A stretch of DNA of 64,000 nt from Chinchilla lanigera (GCF_000276665.1 NW_004955447.1:12193024-12257023), one strand, 5' to 3'; positions 11,655-22,990 are shown, counted from the first letter of the stretch. Numbers and translations are program-made. Notes: a model not told the origin generated them from the letters alone.

Positions 11655-11798
11655 TTTCTATTGAGACAGTGTCTCACTATGAGTTTGGGCTGGCTTTAAA
11701 CTCATACGTAGCCCAACTTGGCATCAAATTTAGGATGATCCTCCTGCCTCAACCTCCCAAGTCCTGAGATTACAGTAATGTGCCACCACAGCTGGCTC
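11655..11798 (-). mobile_element. B1-like SINE, minus strand
   Basis: The plus strand reads TTGAGACAGTGTCTCACTAT, GGGCTGGCTTTAAACTCATA, ATGATCCTCCTGCCTCAACC, TCCCAAGTCCTGAGATTACA and GTGCCACCACAGCTGGCTCC. This is the reverse complement of a B1/7SL-derived SINE from tail to head. It is moderately diverged. Confidence 0.88.
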
Positions 11799-13260
11799 CA
11801 ATAAAAATCTTCATAAAACATTCTAGTAATCTCTATTTCTTGAAGAACTTTGAGGCTTTATGAATGTTTTACATACCCTGTTGATGCACATAGTAGTACT
11901 GGTATAACATTATTCAGTCTTAAATCTGAGTAATATGTGAATTTCTAATATTGACTAAAACTATTTTCTTATAATCTTACTAGAATGCATACAACTGTAT
12001 GCTTTAAATGCTTATAATTTTTATGATATAGTATATCTAATCAAATATAAATATGAATATCATTTTACAACATTCAAATTAACAGCATCAACTTAATATT
12101 ATGAATGATTTTTGAAAATCATTGCTACTGATGTGGCTGGTAATAAATACTCCATCTTGGCCTCTTTTTTATTCTGGAAGTGGTACTGTTTACGTGGGTG
12201 GTTACACCTAAATTTCCCCACTTTTGTTTTCCAACCGAGTTATCACTAAGCCTTTATTCATACATTATTCTGCATAGGAATTTATTTTTCTTCACCATGA
12301 CTGAATGAATCTCACAGGTACAATATTTGTCTCTATGCTTGTATCATTAGCTCAGAACAATTAATTAGAATGACTTCATCCCAACATAATCAGCTACAAA
12401 AAGACAAATATGATCAATAAGATTTTTCTTCTGTATTGGCTGGAAGATAACTCAGATAATCCTAACTACACCTAAAACTTTTTCCCAGTTTTTATGAAAA
12501 TTAAAATGTAATTTTAAAAAATCACAGAGAACTAGCAAACCATATGATCGTGGGGCTCACTTTGAAAATAAATAAAGCTGTATAACCCTATGTATTTTTA
12601 TATATTGTGTTGATTTTCCCAACATTCATTTACTTTTAACTTTATAGTTTTTTGAATAGTATTTATTGTATACATGTCAGGTGCATAACATGAGGTTGTG
12701 GGATTTTTATTAATATACATGTATAGACATAGATAAGAAAATAGTTATTGCTGTAAAGGAAATTGACATATTTATTCTTTCATACACATTTCTTTCAAGG
12801 GTAGCTACAATGTTCTTGTTTCACATAAATCCAAAATTTTAAAATGCATTTAATTATTTAATTAGACTATAACATTTGCAATACTATATTGCAAAGATTA
12901 GGAGTTTCTAATTCTCTCCTAATTTTCTGAAGGAAAGAAAAATAAAAACAGAACAGTTGCTTAATTTAGTATTGATCAGTGAGCTACAAAATGATTCTGA
13001 CCTGTACATAGAAGCATAAAGAGATCATTGTTGCAAGCAATGTTTCATGAAGCAGGGCCAATGCCTCCTTTTTAACACAGCATCCAGTTGTTAAGTGGTG
13101 TAATTTCCTCTGTTTTCCTTATGTCCTTAAAACAAACTCCAGAGAATTATTTCTATTTCTTCCAGTCCTAATGAACCTGAGGTTTATCTTCCTCACAAAG
13201 CTGAGAGTTGAATATGGTCTTGTCAATAGATTTTTCTTGACTTTACCCAAGTTCTTTGCT
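11799..13260. other. AT-rich stretch, nothing recognised
   Basis: About 1.5 kb of AT-rich sequence with no frame over 60 codons and no repeat that I can name. Confidence 0.45.
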
Positions 13261-13261
13261 C

Positions 13262-13615
13262 ACGGACCACTACGAAGAATTATAAATAATTATAAATATG
13301 AGAAATGAAAGAATCCACCATTGATCCTGTAGATCTACAGATTTACATATTGAGATCCTATAGATCTCAATCACACTCTGAGCTAGACAGAGAGCATTCT
13401 GTAATGGGAACCACTTACCTTGGTTCCGTTGCTGGTGGTGCCTCAGCAGCTTCCTCGTCCTTTATTTCCTGACACGTTGAAAGGTTATCAGACTCAGCGC
13501 TTCCTCGTGACAGCTCTCTTCAGGGTTTGAAGAGCAGGTAATGGGAGACCACTTACTTCCGGTGGGTCTTGAGCCCGGCAGGAAGCCCCTCTCAGCATTT
13601 TGTGGCACTTGTTAA
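13262..13615. other. GC-richer segment with internal repeats; possible LTR remnant
   Basis: The piece opens with GGACCACTACGAAG (13264-13277), the same 14 bases found at the left end of the LTR-like block at 2803. It contains two related copies of GTAATGGGA(G)ACCACTTAC (from about 13401 and 13538) and two copies of GCTTCCTCGT (13449-13458 and 13499-13508). Read on the minus strand, AATAAA is followed by CCAAGGTAAGTGG, a splice-donor-like string, and then TCCCATTACA, which resembles an LTR terminus. A minus-strand open stretch of about 33 codons ends at that GTAAGT. I think an ERV LTR relic is more likely than a host exon, but neither is shown. Confidence 0.35.
13327..13371. repeat. Perfect palindrome followed by a hairpin-forming inverted repeat
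   Basis: CTGTAGATCTACAG (13327-13340) is a perfect 14-bp palindrome. Nine bases later, ATTGAGATC (13349-13357) and GATCTCAAT (13363-13371) form a perfect 9-bp inverted repeat around a 5-base loop. Confidence 0.9.
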
Positions 13616-15382
13616 TATACCAGGCAACACATTTTACAACATTAGCCATGCTCCAATTAATTTAAATGTAATCAGTCAATCTATAATCTCATTTATAAAT
13701 AGTAATTAATATAAATAAGCACATCAAAACTATTTTTAAACTATTATCTTCCTGTGCTATCCATTTAATCCAAATTCCTAGGAATCAAAAGAAAGGTTTT
13801 AAAATATATTCTGTAAAGTTTCAGAAATTATGAATAAGTGGCAACTTTCAAGTCTGCAATAGAAAACAGTATTTATAAGGTTAAAATTTCTGTGAAATTG
13901 TTCTGATGGTTTTGTTTCCAGTTATTCCTGTTACAAAAATGTGAAAATCTTTGTCTTTCAACAAATTGCATTACAAAAGTTGTGTGATGTTTTTTACACA
14001 ACACACTTTGGCTGTTAGAGGTCCAATTTTATTTTTCATGTGAATGGCACTATTAGGGGTTTTCAAACATTTTGACAACTACAATTGGTCCCTCCACTCT
14101 TGTCACCAAAGTGTCTTGAACTAATGCTCAAATTTGCATATAAATTCCTTCCCCATCTTAGAACATATGAATAAAGAATACAGCTGTGCTTTTCTGATTG
14201 GGCAAAAAGCACCTCAACAAACAGGATGTGTTCTGTTGATAGCAAGAAAAAGGAGACAGCGGCGGGAAATGATGAGTGTGTGAGAGCACCCCTGGGAAGG
14301 ATTTGAAGCTGCGTTTCCAGGGGCGAGTGTTCTCCATAGCTGATGCACCACCAGCTATCCTAAGGCACATGCATTTCAGTAAGCAGATTCTTTCACCTAT
14401 TCACTACATACGCATCCCCTTTTAGCACGGCCACCTGCTTGCGATTCACACCGAAGTAATGATCACTTCTGAGGCATTTATACCCTGGGCCTGACCGGCT
14501 GGTTGCCTCTTAGTCTGTGGTGAGGGAATCGATTGCAGATGCTTATTGAGCAACTATGAGGCAACGAGCCACAAGAGCTGTTGATAGTTCAAGAGACAAA
14601 ACTAGTAATTATACAGGGATCAGGAGGATTATTACATATGTGGCCTTGGTAAACATGACTGATTGCTATTGCAGTGCTGTGATGACTGTTTTAATGTAAA
14701 TGTGTTACTATTGATTTTTTTTGGTTTTTATTGCATTTTAAATTGACAGATTTTTAACACAAATAGTCCATTCTATTCGACTGCTGGATCGGATCCTACT
14801 ACTGTAACTTGATGATTTATGGACATGTGCGTCAGTTAAAATTTCTACTGCTCAGTCCCAGGCAAAACACTACTGTGAGCTTTTCAAATGCGCTCTCCCT
14901 GCAGCACTTTCTAAATGTAACACACATTGCGCTTGGGAATGGAAGAGAATGCTGCTTTTGGATCTATTGGCACTGCTGTGCTCTATATAAAGATGTTAGT
15001 TAAAAATCATTAAATAGCATTGAAGTTTCTTCCAGAAAGAAATCAGATATCACGGTGTCTTGCTTTTTTTTCTCTCTCTTGTAAGTAAAATCTGCCAAAG
15101 AGATACTTTCAAAAGGCAAAATGTGTTTAAATCTCAAGGAAAAACGGATAATGCCAATAATTTTAAGTTTGAATTTAGCAAAGCAAGCATATTCAGTATC
15201 ACTTTAAATAGTCAATATTGAGCTTCCAAGTCACTTAAAACTGAGAAATAAAGAAATACACGTTTTCAAAGATGCTAAAGATTGTAAATGGAGAAAGTAT
15301 ATGCAGTTTATTATATGGTAATTTATGGCACAGTTATCATTCCTCTGAGATATACACTACAGAGTGAGTTCCTACTCTGAGA
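13616..15382. other. Non-repetitive stretch; possible conserved noncoding sequence at 14.2-15.0 kb
   Basis: 13616-14200 is plain AT-rich sequence. From about 14240 to 15010 the composition is more mixed and no repeat family is evident. It includes a TATATAAAG-type string near 14985 and several A/T homeodomain-like cores. The open frames here (14063-14370 minus, 14809-15003 plus) carry no domain I know. I infer only that it lacks the look of a transposon relic. Confidence 0.25.
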
Positions 15383-15500
15383 GGTAGGCTTCATTTTAAA
15401 AATGGAGACTAAAACCTCCAACTTCTCCATGGAACAGATGAAGAAACAGATTTGAGAAAGTGTAAAAAGTTTGGCCTAGGGATATTCATCACATTAGAAT
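15383..15500 (+). repeat. MIR-like ancient SINE fragment
   Basis: The string GGAACAGATGAAGAAACAGA followed by TTTGAGAAAGTGTAAAAAGT and TTGGCCTAGGG parallels the MIR core (ACAGATGAGGAAACTGAGGC, then GAGAGGTTAAGT and TTGCCCAAGG). Divergence is high. Confidence 0.5.
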
Positions 15501-15629
15501 TAAAATTGAAAGATTAATAATTACTATTACTATTCTAACTATGCCAACATCTCATAACTAAATGCCATAATAACATGCATGCACTGCATATCATTCTAAT
15601 ACTGAACTAATCTCAGAAGTAAGTGTTTT

Positions 15630-15735
15630 CACAATCTATTAGTTTTGTACATAGAAGCTGAGGCTATCGAGTCTTTGAACTGAAGATGAGATACTCATAA
15701 ATGGTAGATCCAGCCCAATGCACTAGCTCAAGTTT
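15630..15735 (+). repeat. MIR-like ancient SINE fragment
   Basis: Contains ACATAGAAGCTGAGGCTATC, AGATACTCATAAATGGTAGA and TCCAGCCCAATGCACTAGCT. These match the MIR order of CAGATGAGGAAACTGAGGC, then CTAGTAAGTGGCAGA, then CCC.ATGC.CT. A second MIR-like piece lies just upstream. Confidence 0.45.
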
Positions 15736-15794
15736 TTGTTTTTCATCATAGCCCTGTTAGTTGATGCCTCTATATTGTGATCCCACTTTTAACA

Positions 15795-16010
15795 ATGTAT
15801 GTATCCACTCATTCAAGAAGTACTGAGTGATTGCTGCATGATAACACTTCATAGGCTCTGTGGTAGTAAAGAAGTGTAAGAGTCCTTCCTTTTGTTTCTA
15901 AGTGGTTTCGTAACAGAATCAAGGAGTAGAAACGCCAAAGTCCTACATAATCACACAAGTAAACTATAATACAGTGCACAGGGAGCACATAAAATATGGA
16001 AAAAGCAAAA
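15795..16010 (+). repeat. Possible ancient repeat of 'recurrent CATTCAACAAGTATT' type
   Basis: CCACTCATTCAAGAAGTACT and GAGTGATTGCTGCATGATAA followed by CATAGGCTCTGTGGTAGTAA resemble old mammalian repeats that begin TCATTCAACAAGTATTTATT and run on to CTAGGC.CTG.GG. The family is not determined. Confidence 0.3.
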
Positions 16011-16539
16011 CATATATGGAAAAATGAGAAAACTCATTTGGCGAATGGACTTGAAAAAATAAAAGAACCTTGAACACAATAAATATTACATTTGAGATTC
16101 TTAGAGTCAATCCCAGGAGAAGGCATAAACTGGTTAATTGGTTTTATGCGCATATATCTAGAACTACACTTTCCAACGTGGTCACCTCTAACCACACATG
16201 GCTTTAAATTTAATCTTAATGAAACAACCTTAAAATTCTGTGCCAAGTTTCACAAGCTGTGTTTCAATAATTAAACAGTCATGTGGTACTCCCGACCCTC
16301 CAATACAACACAGTGGGTTAAGAACAGGTACGGCACTGCATAAGTTTCAATTAGGTGGAAGTAGGTTAGAATTCGGAGATAACGTCACATTTGTAGACGT
16401 GAGTTAGGGATCAAAGTAGACACCAAGAGGTTAGATAGTGATATTTCCAATAAGAGTAAATGAGAAAAAGACTGAGGTTAATATGTACATTGGGAATTGA
16501 AAATTTTTAATCATGGAAGTGTAAAATCAAATTACATGC
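16011..16539. other. Unassigned stretch left of an L1
   Basis: No repeat or gene recognised. Overlapping short frames on both strands near 16034-16274 have no domain signature. Confidence 0.4.
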
Positions 16540-18210
16540 TAAAATTGTTAATATAATGAATAATCTTTTCAAAAATTATATTTTCTTCCTGTATGTCTGT
16601 TTTGAAAATTTGGTACATGCATTTGATGTATCTTAATTGCCAACACATCACTCCGCTCTTCCCCCCATTCCTCTGATTCTCTCCTCTGCCTCCAGAGTCT
16701 CTCTCTGGGTTACTGGTCATCTTTTAAGATATTTATTTATTCATTTATCATTTCTTTAGGTTTCTCATGGAAGAGAAAACATGATATTTAACTATCTCAG
16801 TTTGGGTAATTTCACTGGGCATACTGATTTCTAGTTCTATCCATGGTCTTTCTTCTCCTTTATGGCTAATATACCATCCTTTAAATTATTCATCCAGCCA
16901 TTGACAGGCTTTAGGCAGTTACCGTAGCTTTGCTATTATGACTTAGGCTGCTATTAACATGAAGAAGCACCTATTATGACAGTATGTGACCGTTGGTGCT
17001 TTCGGCAATATTCCCAGCAGTGCCATCCCTGAGTCAAACGATATTTTTTGTATACTCTTTTGGAGAATTTCCATAGTGGTTGTCTTCATTCCCATCAGCA
17101 GTGTAGAAGGGTTCCTTCTCCCCAGTTATCCTCACTGGTATTTGTTGTTCTTTATATTCTCAATGACAGCCATTCTGACTGGGGTGAGATGAAATATTAA
17201 AAGTAGCTATGATTTGAAATTCCTTGATGGCTAGAGATGTTGAGCATTTTTATTCATGTTTTGATCATTTTAACTTCTTGTGAGAGTGTCTAGTCAGTTC
17301 ACTTTTCCATTTTTTATTTGTTCCTTGCTTTATCAGATTTTATTAGTTCTCTCTGTGTTGTAGATACTAATGTACAGTACAATCTATTGATCTACAGTAA
17401 CTATCAGAAGATTAACTAGCAAATATTTTCTCCCATTCAGGTAATTGTGTTAAATTGTGTCTTCATTCTGTTGTGTTCTATTCCATGCAGAAAGTTTTTA
17501 ATTTGACATAGACCTGCTTGTTGACTTTTGATATTTCCGGTGTTTTGGAGTCCTGTTCAGGAAGTATTTGCCTGAGCCTACAGTTTTATGTTTCTGTTAT
17601 GTTGTCTTCAAGTAATTACAATGTTGCTTTTTTTACAACTAGTTTTTTGATCTATTTTAGTTTGCTTTTAATATAGGGTGAGAGATGGGAAATATGACTT
17701 CCCTGCTTGTGTATATCTGATCTCCTTGGCACCATTAAAGAGGTTTTTCCAACATACATATTTTTTCTCTTTGTCAAAAATAACATGGGTGTAGCTTCTT
17801 GGGTTCATTTCTATGTATTCTGTTTTTTCCAGTGGTCTTCATTTCTATCTTTGGGCCAGGAATCTGTTGTTTTCACTTGTATACTATGGTCTTGCAGTGT
17901 GTCTTGGAGCCTGATTCAGGGATGCCCCCAGTGTCTCTCTTCTGGTTCTGAGTCAGCTTGACTATTCTAAGTCTTTTCTGATTCCAAATGAAGTTCAAAA
18001 CTGCCTTCTGCAGTGCTGTGAAGTATATACTTGGTATTTTAATAGTGACTGCGTTTCATCCATCCTATGGTAATATGGCCGGTATTAATTTTGTTGATCT
18101 ACTAGCAAGGGATATTTACCCATTTTTAATTAGCTAATTAACTTACTAATTTATTAATTTATTTAGGAACTTACAATCAAACTCAGGATCTCACCATCTT
18201 TCCATTTTCT

Positions 18211-18310
18211 TTTTTCTTTTTTTGGTTTTTCTCCAGTACCGGGAACCGAACTCACGACCTTGCGCATGCCGTTCAGGCGCTTTTTGCCGCTGAGCTAAAT
18301 CCCCAGCCCC
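18211..18310 (-). mobile_element. ID-type SINE nested in the minus-strand L1
   Basis: A full-length minus-strand copy with CTCCAGTACCGGGAACCGAA and TTGCCGCTGAGCTAAATCCC. The target-site duplication CATCTTTCCATTTTCT (16 bases) is exact on both sides (18195-18210 and 18311-18326). It split the L1 after that element had inserted, so it is younger than the L1. Confidence 0.92.
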
Positions 18311-18429
18311 CATCTTTCCATTTTCTAATGACCCCTTTGCTTCTTTCTTGCTTGCTTTGTTTCTTTTTTCTTTTTCAGTTTTTGGTAACTGAGACAGGGT
18401 TTTCGCTTCCTTCGTTACATGGATTTCCA

Positions 18430-18830
18430 GGCCTTTTCCTCCCCCTGAGGATATTGTAAATGGAATTATTTTCCTGATTTATTTCTGGGTGGGCTCATTG
18501 TTAGTGTCCAGGGTTGAGACTGATTTTTGTGTGTTGATTTTGTATCCTTCTACTTGGCTAAATTTGCTTATCATATCTATAATTTTGTGGTGGAGTTTTT
18601 TTAGGTGATCTGTATGAATAATCAAATCATCTGAAAATAGGAATGATTTCAATGATTCTTTGCTTACTCCTACATCTTTTCTTTCTTTGTCTTGCCTGAT
18701 TGTCTTGGCTAATGCTTCCTGCACCCTACTGAACAGAAGTGGTGAGAGTGCACACACTTGTCCATCCCAGACTTCAAAGTGTTCCACTTCTTTCCTGCAT
18801 TCAGTGTGATGTTAGTGGTGGGTCTGGCCT
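18430..18830 (-). pseudogene. L1 ORF2 reverse transcriptase fragment (dead)
   Basis: The minus-strand frame at 18479-18787 (102 codons) aligns with the L1 reverse transcriptase palm. LSPLLFSRVQEALAKTIRQ corresponds to LSPLLFNIVLEVLARAIRQ, and SFLFSDDLIIH covers the catalytic box. It continues through KIIDMISKFSQVEGYKINTQ and KSVSTLDTNNE. The catalytic motif, FADD in L1, reads FSDD here (18626-18637): the two aspartates are kept but the alanine is changed to serine. No stop interrupts these 102 codons, but both flanks are broken by shifts, so no functional protein is expected. Confidence 0.85.
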
Positions 18831-19560
18831 AAGTGGTGCCCACACGTTTTGAGGTAAGGTCCTCTACTTATTTTCAACCAGGGTTACTTTTTAATCATGA
18901 AGCAATGATGAATTTGGTCAAAGGCCTTTTCAGCATTTATTGAGATTAACCGATCTTTATCCTAGATTTCATTTATTGGTGCATTACATTCATGTTGAGC
19001 CATTCCTGCATACCTGGGATACAAACCACTTGGTCCTGAGGTCTGATCTTACAATGTTGTTTAATTTTGTTTTTGAGGATGTAGTTGAGGATGTCTGCAT
19101 CGTTGCTATTTGCAAATATTAGTCTGTATTTTTCTTTTTTGTTTGAATGTTTGTTTATTTTCAATATCAGGATATGACTACTTTCATTGAATTAACTTGG
19201 GAAGGCACCTTGCCTTGCTATTGCATAAAAAAATTTGTTCTTTCCTAAAAGTCTGTTAGAATTCAGCAATAAATTCATGCAGTCCTAGACTTTAAATACT
19301 TGATAGAGTTTTAATTACTACTTCAGTCTCATTGCTTATTACTGATTTGATTTTATATTTTCTTGGTTGAATTAAAATTGGTCATGTGCATCTAGAAATT
19401 TGTCCATGTCTACAAGATTCTCCAATTTGCTGAAGTACAATATTAAAAAATATTTTTGGGAAAAAAAATTAAAAAGTAATTTTGAAAAAAAATTTAAAAA
19501 TAATAAAGTAATTTTGGAAGACCCTCTGGATTTCATTTGTCTGTTGTAATTTCACTTGAT

Positions 19561-20646
19561 TCTGATATTTTAATTGTTTATGGGTACAGTTTAGACATAT
19601 ATAATGATCACACTCATCATAGAGAATTTGGACCTGTACATGGTGTATCTTAAAACTTTTTCCCTTTCCTTTACCCTCCTTTCAACTCCTTCTTCTCCTT
19701 TACAAAAGCTTTGTTTCAACTTTTCCTTCTTTTTAAATTTTCCTTCTTTTTCTTGCTTCCGTTCTCCTTTCCTCTCCCTAGTTCCTCTTGCATTTGAACA
19801 TTTTCTTCCTTTCTCACACTATCAATTGGACATTTTAGTCCTCACATTTTGTTTTCTCACACCATAGAAACAATGTGATGTTTACACATGTGTGTCCACT
19901 TCCAAATTTATTCATTTATACCTTTTCTTTGGTTTGGTTAAGTGTTTATCAATCATGTTTATATTTTTGAAGATTAACTATTTGAAGTTTTATCTTTCAC
20001 GTCATTTTCATTAATTTCCATTTCAATCTTTATGATTTATTTCTTCTTCTGCTTTTAAGTTTAGTTTCTCTAGTTTGTGATGACCATCAGGTACATCGTT
20101 ATGTCAATTTGAGATTGCTCAGCTGGGTGAGTGGACAACTGTGACCATCTTGCTAGCTTTTTCCCCCTCAAAAACTATTTGAGCATTTAATGGAATTGTG
20201 TAGTTTTCAGACCTTTGCAGGGAGCAGTGCCCAGGCTACAGGACAGCTTTGCTCCTTCTCCAAGCTTTCCTTTTTTTTCTGTTTCACCTGTTGCCCTCCA
20301 TTGAAGTGTGTCCCACTGAAATGCCTCAGGTAGGGACGCACTGGTTGACTTCAGTACATATCTCAGCATTTTTTTGTGGTTGCTACTGTCTGTTTACCAC
20401 CATGATCTGGAAATCCATGATGAGATATTTTGTAAGGGTAATGGGCATTTGTAACTAAGAATGTCAGTTCCAAATTTTTAATTTTATTTATCTTTCTCTA
20501 CAAGGAACAAAATTTTCTTTCAGTCTTGAAATACAAGAATATACACTACATAGATAGTTTTGCAGACTCATTATGCGTTATCCTGAGTATTATTATCCTT
20601 AATTTGTAAAATTGTATTACTAGATATGCAAATAACATGTATAATA
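19561..20646. other. Pyrimidine-rich stretch, nothing recognised as a gene
   Basis: The plus strand is C/T-rich at about 19660-19800, giving an 87-codon frame (19604-19867) of low complexity. It may be more degraded L1, but I could not place it. The frame at 20249-20458 has no known motif. Confidence 0.4.
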
Positions 20647-20662
20647 AGCTTATCTTAATTCT

Positions 20663-20848
20663 TTTTTTTTTTTTTTTTTTTTTGGTTTTTCTCCGNNNNN
20701 NNNNNNNNNNNNNNNNNNNNNNNNNNNNNNNNNNNNNNNNNNNNNNNNNNNNNNNNNNNNNNNNNNNNNNNNNNNNNNNNNNNNNNNNNNNNNNNACCTT
20801 GCGCTTGCCAGTCAGGCGCTTTTGCCGCTGAGCTAAATCCCCAGCCCC
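20663..20848 (-). mobile_element. ID-type SINE, minus strand, containing an assembly gap
   Basis: T-rich tail and GGTTTTTCTCCG on the left, then 100 N, then ACCTTGCGCTTGCC and TTGCCGCTGAGCTAAATCCC on the right. The target-site duplication AGCTTATCTTAATTCT is exact at 20647-20662 and 20850-20865, so both ends of a single insertion are present. In other copies the missing part between CTCCG and ACCTT is about 21 bases. Confidence 0.9.
20696..20795. other. Assembly gap of exactly 100 N
   Basis: One hundred N, a common placeholder for a gap of unknown size. It lies inside an ID-type SINE. Confidence 0.98.
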
Positions 20849-20865
20849 CAGCTTATCTTAATTCT

Positions 20866-22730
20866 AACCCCATGATACAGGTAGAATCAAGCCACTTCAA
20901 TTTCAAACCTGCACAAAAATAATTTTTCCTGAAAATTAAGATGGAATGTTTATTTCTATCACTTAGCCATTCAGAAACCTACATTTTAACACAATGGATT
21001 ATACAAGCAATGCACACAGTATCTTATATACAGATTTATTTTCGATCTTATGCATATGTCAAGCTCCCCCTACCCCCAGGATTACATCTAAATCTGAAAA
21101 TATTTGCATAGCCAAGTCTCAGAGTAAGATTCCAAGACGTTAGTATGGTTTACATGTAATTCCAGATATTGTCTGAGTTTCATTATTGTAAATACAGACA
21201 AATGAATAGGAAACAATATTTTGCTCCTAACCATGAAGTAAGTTTTAACTCCTTCTTTTTACTATTTTATTTTAATTGGAATTGTATGCCTACTTCTATT
21301 AAAATTGAAAATATCCCCAGGGAGGATGATTTTCTTTCTAAATGATCCTCCTCTGAAACACCACTTAGGTGTGTGTGTGTGGGGGCAATAAATAACCAAA
21401 AGACCTGCAAACAACCCATGATATAGAAGTAAAAGTCACCTAAACAGATGAAGGCAGGTTTAAAAAGATATGACTGGTTCATGCAGAGTAAAAAATAAAT
21501 ATGTAAAAGTCAGTAAAGTATTTTATAATTTCATTAGTATAATTTTTCTCACTGATAAATGTATTTTATTTAGAGTTTTACTTATTTAGAACACTATTAT
21601 TATTTGCCAATATTTAATTTTGGTAATTCAATTTGTTATTGTGCTTTTGGAAATAAATTTCCAATAAGTTTAATTCTGTCTACAATGAATGGAAAAAAAT
21701 AAAATTTCCTATATATTTTTAAACATATCAAGTTTAAGGCAAATTGAAGCTCAACACTGAATTCAGATGCTTTTATTTGGAATAGATCTACCATGTTAAT
21801 ATTAATTAATTTTATAATTACTCTTGTTGAATTTACAGGTAAAAATAGACAATACAAACTCATCTCTGATTTATCTTAGTTTTATTCATGTGCAATTACT
21901 CTGATGAAAGCAACCAAACTATTTTGCAAGGTCATCTGGGATAACTTCATAATTTTAAAATAAATGTGTTAACAAACTATACAAATTTTTAAAATATTGG
22001 TACCTTTGAAAGTTTCTGGTAACTAGTACACAATTCAGCTTTAGTTTAAGATCTGAGAGGATGTTCAAATGTTTGTGAGCTCTGGGAATATTATCATATT
22101 GTTTCAATAAACACTGAAGGGTCCAGGCTTTTGATAATATTCTCATGTTTATGTTACTTTTACTTTTCTAATAAGATGCATGCTAACCAAAATTATGTCC
22201 TACGAGGTTAGAGATGTCATACTTCACAGCAAAAAGAGTGCGGGTTCTACTTAAATGTCCCTTGTCAATGTACAGCAGTGCTGAATATATGCAGCCTAGT
22301 AAAATTCTAGGCACTGGGGCCTCCAGTCAAAGAATCATCATTGTCCTTATTCAACAGCGAATTTGTGAGATACAAAATAAATCTGAAGTTAAATTTATTT
22401 TTTGTAGCACCTTTATTTCCAAAGCTTGGGTAAATACATGTTTTTCATTTGTACTTTTTACACAAGAAGATTAGTTTTTCAAATGCTACATCAACCATGA
22501 GTTAGTGGGAAACAAAAGTGAAGCTAAGATTTAATTTGTTCTTGGAACAACCGTATTTCAAAAGTGTTTGGTAGGTGTGTTCTTAGAACACTTGAACGTT
22601 TTGCACAGGAAAGTTGGACTTGACATACAAGTGTCTCCTAGAGTCTTTGCCCTCTCTGCAGTGCATCTCTGGGCTACAAGCAGCCATCCAAGTTAATCTG
22701 CTGTCGATCAAAGAGCATAGGTGATACAGT
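20866..22730. other. AT-rich stretch, nothing firmly recognised
   Basis: No supported gene. The phrase ATTCTAGGCACTGGGGCCTC near 22303 recalls the ending of an ancient mammalian repeat, but too little matches to assign it. Confidence 0.4.
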
Positions 22731-22990
22731 TCACTTTATTGCATCAAAGGTACTGCTGCAAGTGCTCCAGGAAAGTCACTGCGCTTGCGCTCCCCACTGG
22801 TACGGGCCAGGGGCCCTCTGCCCAGCACTTCAGTCCCCGGACCTGAAGATTTGCAGACGATGAACGTCACGATGGCTCCAGTTTCTGAATTACAATCCAG
22901 ACTGTTCAAGGACAGAAGATCGCATATTTGATTATTTCCAAAGTAGATTGTGATTTTCATTTTCATTAGTGTCATTATCATTTTCTACTA
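22731..22990 (-). other. GC-richer segment with a minus-strand open frame and polyadenylation signal
   Basis: A minus-strand frame of 81 codons (22736-22981) ends with ...GPGTEVLGRGPLARTSGERK and then a proline- and alanine-containing tail. Its stop is embedded in an AATAAA signal (TTTATT on the plus strand at 22735-22740). The right half of the frame (22760-22870) is GC-rich with several CpGs. I recognise no protein family. It could be a processed-transcript relic, an LTR fragment or a terminal exon; nothing decides between these. Confidence 0.25.

Larger units (their letters stand above)
16540..19560 (-). mobile_element. L1 element, minus strand: 3' UTR and 3' part of ORF2
   Basis: Reading right to left on the minus strand, ORF2 reverse transcriptase sequence (about 19560-18430) is followed by the C-terminal part of ORF2 (about 18080-17200) and a 3' region (17200-16540). 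Plus-strand landmarks are CATTCATGTTGAGCCATTCC, CAAAGGCCTTTTCAGCATTT, TGTGTGTTGATTTTGTATCC, CAGAAAGTTTTTAATTTGAC, GACAGCCATTCTGACTGGGG and CCCATCAGCAGTGTAGAAGG. Their order is that of a single L1 in reverse. An ID SINE is nested at 18211-18310. ORF1 and the 5' end are missing, as in an ordinary 5'-truncated insertion. Many stops and shifts are present. Confidence 0.85.

Noticed and set aside
20637..20831. 64-codon frame containing unknown residues
   Set aside because: It is an artefact of reading across the 100-N gap in a SINE.
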